A stretch of 64,000 nucleotides of DNA, taken from assembly GCF_000447755.1 (NCBI RefSeq), contig NZ_AUNE01000040.1, positions 1 to 64,000 of the forward strand, read 5' to 3'. The stretch comes from Bacteriovorax sp. BSW11_IV (GTDB taxonomy: Bacteria; Bdellovibrionota; Bacteriovoracia; Bacteriovoracales; Bacteriovoracaceae). Positions within the stretch are counted from its first letter, which is position 1; every line of letters begins with the position of its first letter. A model generated the notes under the pieces. It was not told the origin of the DNA. It searched no databases and was given only the letters and a program-made list of their open reading frames with translations. Below, piece by piece: positions 1-8,850 of this stretch. The position numbers and the translations under genes were made by a program.

Positions 1-51
1 GGCGACCTCCACCTTGGCAAGGTGGCGCACTACCAACTGTGCTACGCTCGC
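1..51 (-). tRNA. tRNA-Gly (anticodon GCC), 3' part cut by window edge
   Basis: On the minus strand a cloverleaf begins at position 51. It has a 7-nt acceptor 5' strand (51-45), a D-arm with GCAC/GTGC stem and an AGTTGGTA loop, then a five-pair anticodon stem CCACC/GGTGG closing the loop TTGCCAA. Anticodon GCC lies at 18-16, so the tRNA decodes GGC and GGU glycine codons. The variable loop AGGTC and the first three T-stem bases follow, and the rest lies outside the window. The anticodon arm is unambiguous. The acceptor 3' strand cannot be checked. Confidence 0.93.
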
Positions 52-92
52 TTATTTGGTAACGCCGATATTATTGAAGCCGAATTTTTTTG

Positions 93-1415
93 TCAATTCA
101 AAAATGATTGAAAAAATGATTTTAAATTGGGGTGCTCGCTCGATGCGTCATGTACCAATTGTTCAATGGCCTCATTCCTTCTTTTGAGCTCAATTGAGGC
201 CTGAATAATGATCTCATAGACGCGTGGGCGCTTAATATTTTTTTGCAATAGCTCGTTCCCCAAAGTGAGTACTTGTCCTTTGGTTTCACTCGTTTGATAG
301 AATAATTCAAGTTCAAAAATTTTGAATTCTTCTGAATCACCAAGCTTATCTTCATATGAGTTAGCAACGTGTAGGGCCTCATTGAAGTAATTACATTCTA
401 AATAAGTTCTCCCTACAGTCACAACGACATGAACATTATCATCTGATGACTCTAGGGCCCTTTTAAGTGAGCGAAGAGCGATATCTTTGCTTTGGTTCGA
501 AATAAGTAAATGCTTCCCACACATCGCAAGTCCCGCCGATATATACTTTCTGATATTTTCCGAAAGGTCGGGAACTTGGTTGAGAACTAGCGATAACTTT
601 TCTAGGTCTTCAAATTTCCTATTGGCCAAGCAAATTCTGATTAGATCAGGAATTTGATTGATGGCCAGTGGAAAGCGACTAAGAAGAGCATTGGCCGCAC
701 TATAGGCGTCACCATATTGGCGCAGACCTTGGTATGTTCTCATAAGGCCAGTGAGAGTTTGAAAGTGTCTTTCACTATAAGAGAGGGCCACTTGATACTC
801 TTCTCTTGCGGCCTCTAGATTTCCTTGCTTTTCATACACAAGACCTTTGAGATAGTAGGTCCAAACTAAGTCATCACTTAATTGCATGGAATTATCAATT
901 CCTACTAAGGCCTCTTCGAAATCGTTTTTATGAATATGACTTTTAATTTTACAAACTTCTCTTTGATAGCGAGTTTGATTTACTTTTTTAGTAAAGGCCT
1001 CAATGATCGCATTTTGTAGTGTCACAGTTGTGAATGGTTGGCAGATATAGCTATCAACTTCTGTGTCGATATAAGAAGCGGCGGAGGCTTCACTGTTTTG
1101 CTTAGAGACAACCATGAAAACACAATTTTCACGATTGGGAATTAAATCTACGTGAAGATCTAGTAAGTCCTGAGCGTTCTTTTTACCTAAATCTCCAGCA
1201 GAAAAAATGATGGCAGCCATTTTCTCTCTAACAATCTCCGCCGCTTGATAAAAATCTCCAACAATATGAATGCTGGAAAGAGGAAAACCTAATGAGTTTA
1301 AAATTTTCTTAATAGTAGAACGAGTTGACGTCGTAGGGTCAACGATAACGGCATCTTTACCTTTAAAGAAGTCATTCAATTTTTTTTGAAGATCTTTTTC
1401 TAAGTTCAGTTCCAT
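93..1415 (-). CDS. Degenerate receiver domain plus TPR protein
   Basis: A cytoplasmic 440-residue protein. Residues ~20-140 follow the CheY-like receiver pattern, but the signature positions are altered. The acidic pair is Asp26-Pro27, the expected phospho-acceptor at the end of strand 3 reads as Ser72 (IIFSAGD), and the conserved Lys before Pro-Phe is Gln126 (CQPF). It is therefore probably a pseudo-receiver that cannot be phosphorylated in the usual way. Residues ~155-270 contain tetratricopeptide-like helical pairs (for example YYLKGLVYEKQGNLEAAREE) and helical repeats continue to the C-terminus, suggesting a protein-interaction scaffold. It lies 8 nt downstream of the 141-aa gene and is probably co-transcribed with it. 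The partner and pathway are unknown. The start is ATG with only a weak purine-rich RBS. Confidence 0.75.
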   Translation of the reverse strand: MELNLEKDLQKKLNDFFKGKDAVIVDPTTSTRSTIKKILNSLGFPLSSIHIVGDFYQAAEIVREKMAAIIFSAGDLGKKNAQDLLDLHVDLIPNRENCVFMVVSKQNSEASAASYIDTEVDSYICQPFTTVTLQNAIIEAFTKKVNQTRYQREVCKIKSHIHKNDFEEALVGIDNSMQLSDDLVWTYYLKGLVYEKQGNLEAAREEYQVALSYSERHFQTLTGLMRTYQGLRQYGDAYSAANALLSRFPLAINQIPDLIRICLANRKFEDLEKLSLVLNQVPDLSENIRKYISAGLAMCGKHLLISNQSKDIALRSLKRALESSDDNVHVVVTVGRTYLECNYFNEALHVANSYEDKLGDSEEFKIFELELFYQTSETKGQVLTLGNELLQKNIKRPRVYEIIIQASIELKRRNEAIEQLVHDASSEHPNLKSFFQSFLN

Positions 1416-1423
1416 TAAATTCT

Positions 1424-1849
1424 CTACTTAAAAAGATTTGCTATCTTCTTTTGGTGTTCACTATAAAGTTCAGTTATCTTTTTCCACTCTTCAAGAGAGC
1501 TTGTTACTTCAACAACGATATGAATTCTATCTTCTTCATTTTCCACAATAGAGATTTCTTGAACTCTTCCTGTGATGAGAATTTGTCCAACTAATGGAGT
1601 CGTTGGAAGTTTTACAAGTTTTCTCTTCATTGGGTGGTTGAAAATATAGAGAGAAAGAAGGTGACCAAGGCCACAAATATTTTTTGGCACATTTAACGTT
1701 GCACTGTGATCGCCAAGTTCAACAAGTTGAATCACAGAGGGGTCCACAACTTCTGTTTTCGAAGTATTGTTGCGAATAAGAATGTTGTGCTTAAGCTCGC
1801 GAAAAATGTTGATTGATAAATTGTCTGCGAGACTTCCGTCTTTTTTCAT
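1424..1849 (-). CDS. Hypothetical cytoplasmic protein, PilZ-like in pattern
   Basis: A 141-residue protein without signal peptide or membrane segment. The middle (~35-120) alternates short hydrophobic strands with charged turns and contains ELGDHSATL and GQILITGRVQEISI, a beta-barrel-like pattern loosely reminiscent of PilZ domains. The RxxxR and D/NxSxxG signature of c-di-GMP-binding PilZ proteins is not seen, so I do not assign that function. The last ~25 residues form a charged helix. It lies 8 nt upstream of the receiver/TPR gene and appears to be the first gene of a two-gene operon. Function is not recognised. Confidence 0.6.
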   Translation of the reverse strand: MKKDGSLADNLSINIFRELKHNILIRNNTSKTEVVDPSVIQLVELGDHSATLNVPKNICGLGHLLSLYIFNHPMKRKLVKLPTTPLVGQILITGRVQEISIVENEEDRIHIVVEVTSSLEEWKKITELYSEHQKKIANLFK

Positions 1850-2001
1850 AGAGGATAGAATAAATCAAGATTATTCGTGGAACAAGGCAAAACTACTTGA
1901 AATTAAAGAAAAGTGTTAAGCTCTCTTAAGAAGTTGCTCATTTCTAATAGTTTCCCAAATAACCTTAAAAAATGGCCCCAGAGTCGATAAGAAGAATTTG
2001 C

Positions 2002-3036
2002 TTACTGCATATTTTTGTAGCGATGAATTTTGTTGTATCGGTCAATTAATGTGCCAGAAAATTCAAGAGACTCAGGATTGAAGGCCGGGGTTTTTCCATG
2101 CCCACCAGGGATGTCTAAGATGTAATGAGGAATTAACCAACCAGGAATTTTGTCACGAAGTTGCAGAAATATTTTTCTTCCGGTTTCTAAATCTAAGTGA
2201 AAATGCATTCCACCCTTTACCAAATCAGGATGATGTAAATAATAGGGACGAATTCCTATTTTGTGGATGGCCCAAAATAAATCAGCAAGAGTATCTGAGT
2301 TATCGTTCACATCTTTTAGAAGAACACTTTGAGACAATAAAAGAAGATTTGTTTCTTTTTTTAATTTCGTAATGACTGCCTCGACTTCAGTTGAAATTTC
2401 TTCACTGTGATTTAAGTGAGTCACAAGAGTGATTGTTTGAAATTTTGAAGAAAACTCATTAATTAACTGAATGAAATTTTCATTCAAGCGAGAAGGTATA
2501 ATTATCGGAACACGAGAATGAAAGCGTATGCACTTGATACCAACATTAGCAAAGGCCTCAAGATATTCACGCAATTTTTCATCGCTTAAAATAAGTGGAT
2601 CACCACCGCTAAAAATAATTTCTTCAATTTCTGGGTGGTCTTTCAAGTACTGGATCGTATTTTGAAAATCGGCCTTAAAAAGATCGTCTTTAAACGTGAG
2701 TTCATTTTTCCTAAAGCAATAGCGACAAATGATTGGGCAAACTGTTGTCGGGAGAAATAGAGCACGATTTTTATAGCGATGGATTAGCTGTTTTGCTTTT
2801 GCGTGAGTTGTGTCACCGATGGGATCATACATTCCATCAATTTGTTCATTTTCTTGTTGGGCCGGAATAAATTGTTTCCACAAAGATGATTGTGGACCAG
2901 CTTCTTTTATTTTTTGTGCAAAAGATTTTGGAATGAAAGAGTTGTACTCAATGTCTTTTAAATCAGTGCCAAAAAAAGCATTGATGTCATTTGGTGTGCG
3001 CAGTGAATTTTTAAATTCTTGTTGCCACTGGATCAT
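2002..3036 (-). CDS. epmB: EpmB/KamA-family radical SAM lysine 2,3-aminomutase
   Basis: A radical SAM, PLP-dependent aminomutase, 344 aa from the ATG at 3036. The iron-sulfur motif CxxxCxxC is Cys100/Cys104/Cys107 (CPIICRYCFRK). SGGDPLILSD (143-152) is the SAM-binding GGD region, and PGGHGKTP holds the probable PLP lysine Lys315. The length matches EpmB (YjeK, about 340 aa), which makes (R)-beta-lysine for elongation factor P, rather than the longer lysine-fermentation enzymes. Neither efp nor epmA lies in the window, so the substrate assignment rests on family resemblance. An in-frame upstream extension to 3192 exists, but the ATG at 3036 overlaps the preceding small gene's stop as ATGA, so I take translational coupling as deciding the start. 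Confidence 0.85.
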   Translation of the reverse strand: MIQWQQEFKNSLRTPNDINAFFGTDLKDIEYNSFIPKSFAQKIKEAGPQSSLWKQFIPAQQENEQIDGMYDPIGDTTHAKAKQLIHRYKNRALFLPTTVCPIICRYCFRKNELTFKDDLFKADFQNTIQYLKDHPEIEEIIFSGGDPLILSDEKLREYLEAFANVGIKCIRFHSRVPIIIPSRLNENFIQLINEFSSKFQTITLVTHLNHSEEISTEVEAVITKLKKETNLLLLSQSVLLKDVNDNSDTLADLFWAIHKIGIRPYYLHHPDLVKGGMHFHLDLETGRKIFLQLRDKIPGWLIPHYILDIPGGHGKTPAFNPESLEFSGTLIDRYNKIHRYKNMQ

Positions 3037-3251
3037 TGCTGTTGTTTCTTCTTCTCTTTTTGGTAGTGGTAATTGGCCCAAAAGGCCGTGCCGCGAATGA
3101 GAAGGGCCCCGTAGATAGACATACCGGTGAAATGAAGGATGACTTCCATCGTTGACATCTCGCCAGCGTTTGCAAGGGTGTAGTACATCCAATAAAGGAG
3201 AACGATATGGATGACAAAAATAATGGCCTGTTGAATTCTATAAGCTAACAT
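3033..3251 (-). CDS. Small membrane protein upstream of the aminomutase
   Basis: A 72-residue protein with two hydrophobic stretches: residues ~9-26 (IIFVIHIVLLYWMYY) and ~37-56 (EVILHFTGMSIYGALLIRG). The tail is short and basic/Gln-rich. Its TGA stop overlaps the aminomutase ATG in an ATGA junction, which argues that it is a real, translationally coupled gene. The 35 nt upstream show no strong RBS. Function is not recognised. It could be a membrane anchor or an unrelated small protein that merely shares the transcript. Confidence 0.6.
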   Translation of the reverse strand: MLAYRIQQAIIFVIHIVLLYWMYYTLANAGEMSTMEVILHFTGMSIYGALLIRGTAFWANYHYQKEKKKQQQ

Positions 3252-3288
3252 GGGCCCTTTATATCGAGGCCCCCTGCATTAGGCAAAT

Positions 3289-4182
3289 TTATTGTTTTGG
3301 GCGTATCGTTTTTGCTTCTTTTATAAATTCGCGGGCCTCTTTGCCTTCAACTTCACGAAATTCAATGATTTTATTTAGCGAATAAGATTTAAAAAGATTT
3401 GTTTTTAAGCAGTGGGCGTAAAGAATATTTCCTGCAGGTAGTGGCAAGAGAGCAATGGCCTTAATTGGTCTCAGTTGTCCTCTCATGCTGCCGCCTTTGT
3501 AGCGAATGAGAAGAACACGTTGTTCTTCAACCATTTTTACAATGCCTGCAAGTTTTGTTGGTATTGATAGATCTTTGTTTTTACTAAACTCGCTCAGGTT
3601 AAATAATTTTCCAATTTGGGCATCCATTTTCTCGCCTTGAGCGCCAAGACCTTTGATGTAAATATGCAAAGATGCCCAAGCATCATCCAATGCGCGGTGA
3701 TGATTCTCTAGGGTGATGTCGAGCTCTTCGCTCAACGTTCCTAGTTTATAGTTAGGCATATCTTTTAGGGTGAGCCTAGCGAAACGACATGAACAAAAGA
3801 CGTCATTATTTTGCCAAGCTGTATTAAGATGATGGGCAGCATAAACAATGAAGCCGGCATCGAACTTGGCATTATGGGCGATAAAAGGCAGGTCGCCAGC
3901 AAATTCTCGAAATCGAGGGAGTACGTCTTCAATTTTTGGAGAAGTGGCCACCATTTCATCGGTAATTCCGTGAATATCGATAGTATTTTGCGGGATGTTA
4001 ATTCCGGGATTTATGAGCTGGTCAAATGTCTCGATACCGTCTTTTGTAACCTTTACGGCCGAGAGTTCTATGATGCGATCGAGAAGTGGTGAAAGCCCTG
4101 TAGTTTCAAGGTCTACGGCGATGACGCCCTTCGGAAAAGCTCGTAATAAAATCTCTGTTTCGGAGTGCGAAATTTCGCTCAT
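3289..4182 (-). CDS. DnaQ-like 3'-5' exonuclease (DEDDh family)
   Basis: A 297-residue exonuclease of the DNA polymerase III epsilon type. Exo I is VDLETTG with Asp24 and Glu26, Exo II is HNAKFDAG with Asp108, and Exo III-epsilon is HHRALDDA with His162 and Asp167, so all four metal/catalytic positions are intact. The catalytic domain spans ~18-180. A further ~115 residues (basic strand-rich region RYKGGSMRGQLRPI and after) resemble the C-terminal extension of some stand-alone DnaQ-like proteins rather than an epsilon tail. It is probably a repair or RNA/DNA-trimming exonuclease; whether it serves the replicative polymerase cannot be told. AAGG lies upstream of the ATG at 4182. Confidence 0.85.
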   Translation of the reverse strand: MSEISHSETEILLRAFPKGVIAVDLETTGLSPLLDRIIELSAVKVTKDGIETFDQLINPGINIPQNTIDIHGITDEMVATSPKIEDVLPRFREFAGDLPFIAHNAKFDAGFIVYAAHHLNTAWQNNDVFCSCRFARLTLKDMPNYKLGTLSEELDITLENHHRALDDAWASLHIYIKGLGAQGEKMDAQIGKLFNLSEFSKNKDLSIPTKLAGIVKMVEEQRVLLIRYKGGSMRGQLRPIKAIALLPLPAGNILYAHCLKTNLFKSYSLNKIIEFREVEGKEAREFIKEAKTIRPKQ

Positions 4183-4310
4183 TAAATGTACCTTGTCTTG
4201 ACTCTACTTCCATTGACATCGTGCCCGGTGGACTTTAAAAGTGTTTAATATTTTTCGTGCTTTAAGGCCACAACTTTGTCTTATTTTTAGACTTAATTTA
4301 AGGACGGTAT

Positions 4311-5699
4311 ATGAAGAATTTTGATGTTGTTGTAATTGGTGCAGGCCCAGGTGGGTATGTTGCAGCAATTAGAGCGAGCCAACTTGGTAAAAAAGTGGCG
4401 ATCGTGGAAATGGATAAAATGGGCGGTGTTTGTCTAAACCGCGGTTGTATCCCTACAAAAGCAGTCTTAAAGTCTGCTCACTCAGTACACGAGCTTCATG
4501 ACTTCAAAGAGCTTGGTATTAACGTTGAACTTAAGGGCCTAGATGGTTCTCAAGCTGTTAAAAGAGCAAAAGGCATCTCTGATAAAATCTCTAAGGGTGT
4601 TGAGTTCTTAATGAAGAAAAACAAAATCGAAACTTTCAATGGTTTCGGAACTCTTAATGATAAAAACACTATTGAAGTTAAACTTTCAAAAGGTGGAGTA
4701 GAGACACTAAAAGCTACGAATATCATTCTTGCTACTGGTGCACACTACAGAGCATTCCCTGGTCTTGAGCACGATGGAAAAAGACTTATCGGTGCTTGGG
4801 AAGCGATTAAAATGGAAACTCTTCCTAAGTCTATCGGTATCATTGGTGCCGGTGCTATCGGTGTTGAGTTCGCATACTTTTGGAATGCCTTCGGTGTAGA
4901 CGTTCATATTTTCGAACTTCAAAAAAATCTTCTGCCAATCGAAGATGAAGATTCTTCAAAAGAAGTGGAAAGAGCATACAAAAAATACGGTATTAAACTT
5001 TCACTAGGTGTAGAGAAAGTTTCTGCTAAGAATAACGGTAATGATGTAACAATCACTGCTGTAGAAAACGGTAAGACTGTAGACTACAAATTTGAAATGG
5101 GTCTAATTGCTGTTGGTATGACAGGAAATATCGATGGTTTTGGTCTAGATAAAGTTGGTGTTAAAACTGACAGAGGATTTGTTGCTGTAAACGATATGTA
5201 CCAAACTAATGTACCAAATATCTACGCAATTGGTGACCTTGCTGGACCTCCGCTACTAGCTCACTCAGCTTCTCACGAAGGTGTTATCGCAGCTGAGCAT
5301 ATTTCAGGTCAACACCCACACGCTCTAGATAAGATGAATATTCCTGGTTGTACTTACTGTCAGCCACAAGTAGCATCAGTTGGGTACACAGAAAAAGCTC
5401 TTAAAGAGAAAGGTATCGAATATAAAGTTGGAAAACTTCCTTTCCAGGCCAATGGTAAAGCGGTTGCTTCAAATGAGACAGCTGGTTTTGTTAAAACTCT
5501 AATTGGTAAGCACGGGGAACTTCTTGGGGCCCACATTGTTGGAACTCACGCTACTGAGCTTATTCATGAGTACGTTCTTTTCCGTACAATGGAAGGGATC
5601 GATGAAGAGATTTTTGCAACAGTTCACCCGCATCCAACGCTTGGTGAGTTTCTTGCTGAATCTGTTATGGCCGCTAAGGGCAGAGCACTTAACTTTTAA
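4311..5699 (+). CDS. lpdA: Dihydrolipoyl dehydrogenase (E3)
   Basis: A 462-aa flavoprotein that reoxidises dihydrolipoamide in 2-oxo acid dehydrogenase complexes, passing electrons through FAD to NAD+. The N-terminal FAD motif VIGAGPGGYVAA is at ~8-19 and the redox disulfide is Cys41/Cys46 in GGVCLNRGCIPTK. A second Rossmann motif IGIIGAGAIGVEFAY (NAD) lies mid-protein, and the C-terminal dimer-interface HPHPTLGE motif carries the catalytic His-Glu pair. Length is normal. RBS AAGGA precedes the ATG. The E2 gene follows after 22 nt, so E3 and E2 form an operon. No E1 gene is present in the window. Confidence 0.97.
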   Translation: MKNFDVVVIGAGPGGYVAAIRASQLGKKVAIVEMDKMGGVCLNRGCIPTKAVLKSAHSVHELHDFKELGINVELKGLDGSQAVKRAKGISDKISKGVEFLMKKNKIETFNGFGTLNDKNTIEVKLSKGGVETLKATNIILATGAHYRAFPGLEHDGKRLIGAWEAIKMETLPKSIGIIGAGAIGVEFAYFWNAFGVDVHIFELQKNLLPIEDEDSSKEVERAYKKYGIKLSLGVEKVSAKNNGNDVTITAVENGKTVDYKFEMGLIAVGMTGNIDGFGLDKVGVKTDRGFVAVNDMYQTNVPNIYAIGDLAGPPLLAHSASHEGVIAAEHISGQHPHALDKMNIPGCTYCQPQVASVGYTEKALKEKGIEYKVGKLPFQANGKAVASNETAGFVKTLIGKHGELLGAHIVGTHATELIHEYVLFRTMEGIDEEIFATVHPHPTLGEFLAESVMAAKGRALNF

Positions 5700-5721
5700 T
5701 TAATTTTGTAAGGAGATTTAT

Positions 5722-7350
5722 ATGGCAAGACATGAAATCGTAATGCCGCAAATGGGAGAGTCCATCACTAACGGGACGATCACTAAATGGCACAAGGCCC
5801 CAGGTGACACAATTAAACTTGATGAAGTTTTACTTGAGATCTCTACTGATAAAGTAGAATCAGAAATTCCTTCTCCTTATTCAGGAAAAGTAGTTGAACT
5901 TAAATATGCTGAAGGCGACACAGTTGACGTAGGTCTTCTAATCGCTGTTATCGATGACGACGCTAATGCAACTGCAAGTGCACCTGCTGTACAACCAGCG
6001 GCAGCACCGGCACCAGCTCCAGTTGCTTCTGCAGCTCCAGCGGCTTCAAACCCAGCAAGCAAGAGACATGACATTGTTATGCCTCAAATGGGAGAGTCGA
6101 TCACTAACGGTACAATCACTAAGTGGCACAAGCAGCCAGGTGATATGGTAGCAATTGATGAAATTCTTCTAGAAATCTCTACTGATAAAGTAGAGTCAGA
6201 AATTCCTTCACCAATGGCAGGAAGAATTGAAGAAATTCTTTACGCTGAAGGTGAGACAGTTGATGTTGGTCTAAAGATCGCAACTCTTGAGCTTAACCCA
6301 TCTGCGGTTGCTTTTGGTGCTTCTTCAGCTCCTGCAGCATCTGCACCAGCGGCAGCTCCAGCAGCTGTAGGGACAACTTCATCTGCTCCAGTTGCACAAG
6401 CAGCTTCTGGTGAGAGAAGATTCTATACTCCACTTGTTAAAGCTATGGCCAAAGAAGCGGGAGTTTCTCTTAACGAACTTGCAAGCGTTCACGGAACAGG
6501 AGCAGCGGGAAGAGTATCGAAAAAAGATTTCGAAAACTTCCTAGCAACTCGTGGTTCAGCGCCTAAGGCAGCTCCAGTAGCATCTGCTCCAGCAGCGGCG
6601 AAACCAGCAGCTCCAGCAACTTCATCTGTTCCAGCTTTTAAAACTGGTGACAGAGTTGAAATTATCCCAATGGATAATATGAGAAAAGCAATCGCTAGAA
6701 ATATGATCGCTTCTAAAATGACTTCACCACACGTGAATTCAATTGATGAAGTTGATATGACTAGACTTGTGAAGTTCAGAGAAGGTTTCAAGAAAGAATT
6801 CCAAAAACAAGAAGGGTTCTCTCTTACTTATACTCACTTCATTCTATACGCTATCGTTCAAGCGCTTAAAGAGTTCCCTCTTGTTAACGCTTCAATTGAT
6901 GGTGACAATATTATCGTTAAGAAAGATATCAATCTTGGATGTGCAGTTTCTGTTCCTGGTAACGGTCTCGTTGTTCCAGTTATCAAAGGTGCTGATAATC
7001 TAAATATCACAGGTCTTGCTAGACAACTTAACGTACTTGTTGAAAAAGCAAGAGCAAGAAAACTTTCAATGGATGATCTATCTGGTGGAACTTATACTTT
7101 CACTAACAACGGTTCATTTGGAATTCTTGCTGCAACACCAGTTATTCTTCAACCACAACTTGGTATTTTCTGTGTTGGTACAATTAAGAAAAGACCAGTT
7201 ATCACTGAAGACCTTTCAATTGCAATTCGTGATATTATGTATGCAACTCACTCATACGATCACAGACTTATTGATGGGGAACTTGGTTCGAAATTCCTTA
7301 AGCATGTTATCAACACGCTTGAGACAATGGATCCAACTAATCTATTCTAA
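5722..7350 (+). CDS. 2-oxo acid dehydrogenase E2, two lipoyl domains
   Basis: A dihydrolipoyl acyltransferase of 542 aa. Two near-identical lipoyl domains (~1-80 and ~114-192) carry lipoylation lysines Lys44 and Lys156 in EISTDKVES. Ala/Pro-rich linkers separate them from a peripheral-subunit-binding domain (~231-270, containing FYTPLVKAMAKEAGVSLNEL) and the catalytic core (~310-542). The active-site motif SYDHRLIDG gives His514 and Asp518. The MGES-type lipoyl motif and double domain occur in several E2 lineages (actinobacterial SucB-like, branched-chain, pyruvate). Without an adjacent E1 the substrate (2-oxoglutarate, pyruvate or branched-chain) is left open. RBS AAGGAG precedes the ATG, and a strong hairpin terminator follows the stop. 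Confidence 0.93.
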   Translation: MARHEIVMPQMGESITNGTITKWHKAPGDTIKLDEVLLEISTDKVESEIPSPYSGKVVELKYAEGDTVDVGLLIAVIDDDANATASAPAVQPAAAPAPAPVASAAPAASNPASKRHDIVMPQMGESITNGTITKWHKQPGDMVAIDEILLEISTDKVESEIPSPMAGRIEEILYAEGETVDVGLKIATLELNPSAVAFGASSAPAASAPAAAPAAVGTTSSAPVAQAASGERRFYTPLVKAMAKEAGVSLNELASVHGTGAAGRVSKKDFENFLATRGSAPKAAPVASAPAAAKPAAPATSSVPAFKTGDRVEIIPMDNMRKAIARNMIASKMTSPHVNSIDEVDMTRLVKFREGFKKEFQKQEGFSLTYTHFILYAIVQALKEFPLVNASIDGDNIIVKKDINLGCAVSVPGNGLVVPVIKGADNLNITGLARQLNVLVEKARARKLSMDDLSGGTYTFTNNGSFGILAATPVILQPQLGIFCVGTIKKRPVITEDLSIAIRDIMYATHSYDHRLIDGELGSKFLKHVINTLETMDPTNLF

Positions 7351-7356
7351 AAAAAT

Positions 7357-7384
7357 AAGGCCCGATTTGATCGGGCCTTTTTTT
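7357..7384. terminator. Bidirectional rho-independent terminator
   Basis: GGCCCGA (7359-7365) pairs with TCGGGCC (7371-7377) around a 5-nt loop. It is followed by seven T on the plus strand and preceded by an A-rich tract, so it can stop the E2 transcript and the convergent small gene. The T-run overlaps the stop codon of the minus-strand gene. Confidence 0.9.
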
Positions 7385-7748
7385 AGATATCAAATGATGT
7401 TTCAACATCTTTTTCGCATTTAAGTAGTGCACCATCTAGGTCTTCATAGTGCTTGGCCTTGATTGTAAGTGTTCCTTTGGAGTTTTCAAGTAGAACAAGT
7501 CTGGATTCTTTTCCAGTGATAACATTTTTGTAAGAGACAACATCATCTTGAAAAATAACGACACTTGAATTGTCGATATCACTATGTTGGATGATGTAAA
7601 TTTCCTCCGAAGTAACAGCGTTTTTCACATGAACGACTTCAATGGTACGATCGTTGTATCTTTTTTTACAACTAACTTCAGCATTGAGCCTCATGGCCAT
7701 GGAATTAAGACCAAATAACATAATGAACGTTGCAGCTATCGCTTTCAT
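7383..7748 (-). CDS. Small secreted protein, unknown function
   Basis: About 121 aa from the ATG at 7748. An upstream in-frame ATG exists at 7763, but the sequence between them (AGGAGATCTAAG) is the ribosome binding site of the downstream ATG, so the shorter start is preferred. Residues 1-~23 form a signal peptide (basic start, AATFIMLFGLNSMA core). The mature protein has two cysteines, near each end, that could form one disulfide, and alternating hydrophobic and polar residues suggesting a beta-rich periplasmic protein. Family is not recognised. Confidence 0.65.
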   Translation of the reverse strand: MKAIAATFIMLFGLNSMAMRLNAEVSCKKRYNDRTIEVVHVKNAVTSEEIYIIQHSDIDNSSVVIFQDDVVSYKNVITGKESRLVLLENSKGTLTIKAKHYEDLDGALLKCEKDVETSFDI

Positions 7749-7881
7749 CTTAGATCTCCTCATCTCAAAAGAATTTTGATGATTTTAAAGCAATTTTCTT
7801 GCCGGCCTTAATTATAGAGTTTCAATAGGTTAGGAGCTATTTCGAGATCAAGAAACTGATGGCCGTCTAAACTTTAGATGT

Positions 7882-8652
7882 TCATTGGTTAACAACGCCT
7901 TCATTGTTTTTATCAAGTTCGTGAAATGTTTTATGGAGGTATTTTTTAAAGATGCGATCAACAGTGCCATCGTTTATAAGCCCTTCCAACTCTCTAGAAT
8001 AATCATCTGCTATGGCCTTATCTTTGATATTGAAAACCAAAAATAGATTTTCAAAGGCCACAAGCGGAGGGATTTGTTTTAATTTTATTTTCATTTTTGG
8101 GGCCAAGAGATCTGCAGTAAAGACATCGGTGAGAATAAAATCAAAGCGATTGGCCTTTAATTTCATGAGAGATTTTTCTTCTGTTTCAGACTCAATTCGA
8201 TACCAGCCTTTAAATTGATTGATCTTTCCTGGATAGTCGTAAGTCTTTATAAGACCAACTCTTTTTCCAATCATTGATTGCCAAGTAAATACTTCTGGTG
8301 CATCGGAGTTATCTATTTTTGTATAAAGACCAATTGGAAAAAAAGAAGCGTATGCTTTAGGGGCATAAAGATTACCATCGGGAGTTGCATCCAAAATGGC
8401 ATCGTATTCACCATTTCGAACACCTTGCTTACAGCGAGTCCAAGGAATATCACGAAAGGTAAAATCGAAATTTAGTTTTTTAAGAATTAGAGAAGCGATC
8501 TCAATGCTAATACCTTGATTGAAATCTTCGCCTTTATAAAAAGTGAAGGGATACCAAACGTTTCCACAAATGACGAGTTGTCGCTTCTTTGGTTTTTCTT
8601 GTCCAAATGTTTGAGTCGAAAATAATAGGACGAGTAAAATTAAAAATTTCAT
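7882..8652 (-). CDS. Periplasmic solute-binding protein family 3 homologue
   Basis: A 256-aa secreted protein with signal peptide (MKFLILLVLLFSTQTFGQ). The mature part follows the SBP_bac_3 pattern: an N-terminal strand entering the ligand cleft, then NQGISIEIASLILKKLNFDF, then DAILDATP (the usual lobe-1 motif region), then KRVGLIKTYDYPG and ANRFDFILTD of lobe 2. Polar amino acids or similar small molecules are the usual ligands. No ABC permease or ATPase gene is adjacent, so it may serve a distant transporter, act as a sensor, or have another periplasmic role. A second member lies at 9965-10690 on the other side of the porin gene. Confidence 0.8.
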   Translation of the reverse strand: MKFLILLVLLFSTQTFGQEKPKKRQLVICGNVWYPFTFYKGEDFNQGISIEIASLILKKLNFDFTFRDIPWTRCKQGVRNGEYDAILDATPDGNLYAPKAYASFFPIGLYTKIDNSDAPEVFTWQSMIGKRVGLIKTYDYPGKINQFKGWYRIESETEEKSLMKLKANRFDFILTDVFTADLLAPKMKIKLKQIPPLVAFENLFLVFNIKDKAIADDYSRELEGLINDGTVDRIFKKYLHKTFHELDKNNEGVVNQ

Positions 8653-8797
8653 TTCCTATAATTGTAAAGGCCCTGTCATATTAACAAAATGACAGGGCCA
8701 AGGCTCGGTCAAGGAGTTGCCTAAAATAATCTAAGCATGAATCCATTATGATGGGCTTTGAAAAAAAAGATACTCAAGTTAAACAAAATTTTGATAC

Positions 8798-8822
8798 AAA
8801 AAGGCCCGAATAAATTCGGGCC
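8798..8822 (-). terminator. Rho-independent terminator of the porin gene
   Basis: GGCCCGAAT (8803-8811) and ATTCGGGCC (8814-8822) form a strong stem. On the minus strand the stem is followed by TTTTT (8802-8798). It sits 29 nt past the porin stop codon. Confidence 0.88.
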
Positions 8823-8850
8823 CTTAAGTCAAGTAAGATGATCAATCGTA

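Noticed and set aside
5877-6791. Minus-strand ORFs inside the E2 gene
   Set aside because: They arise from the Ala/Pro-rich linker codons read in reverse; they lack RBS and family resemblance.
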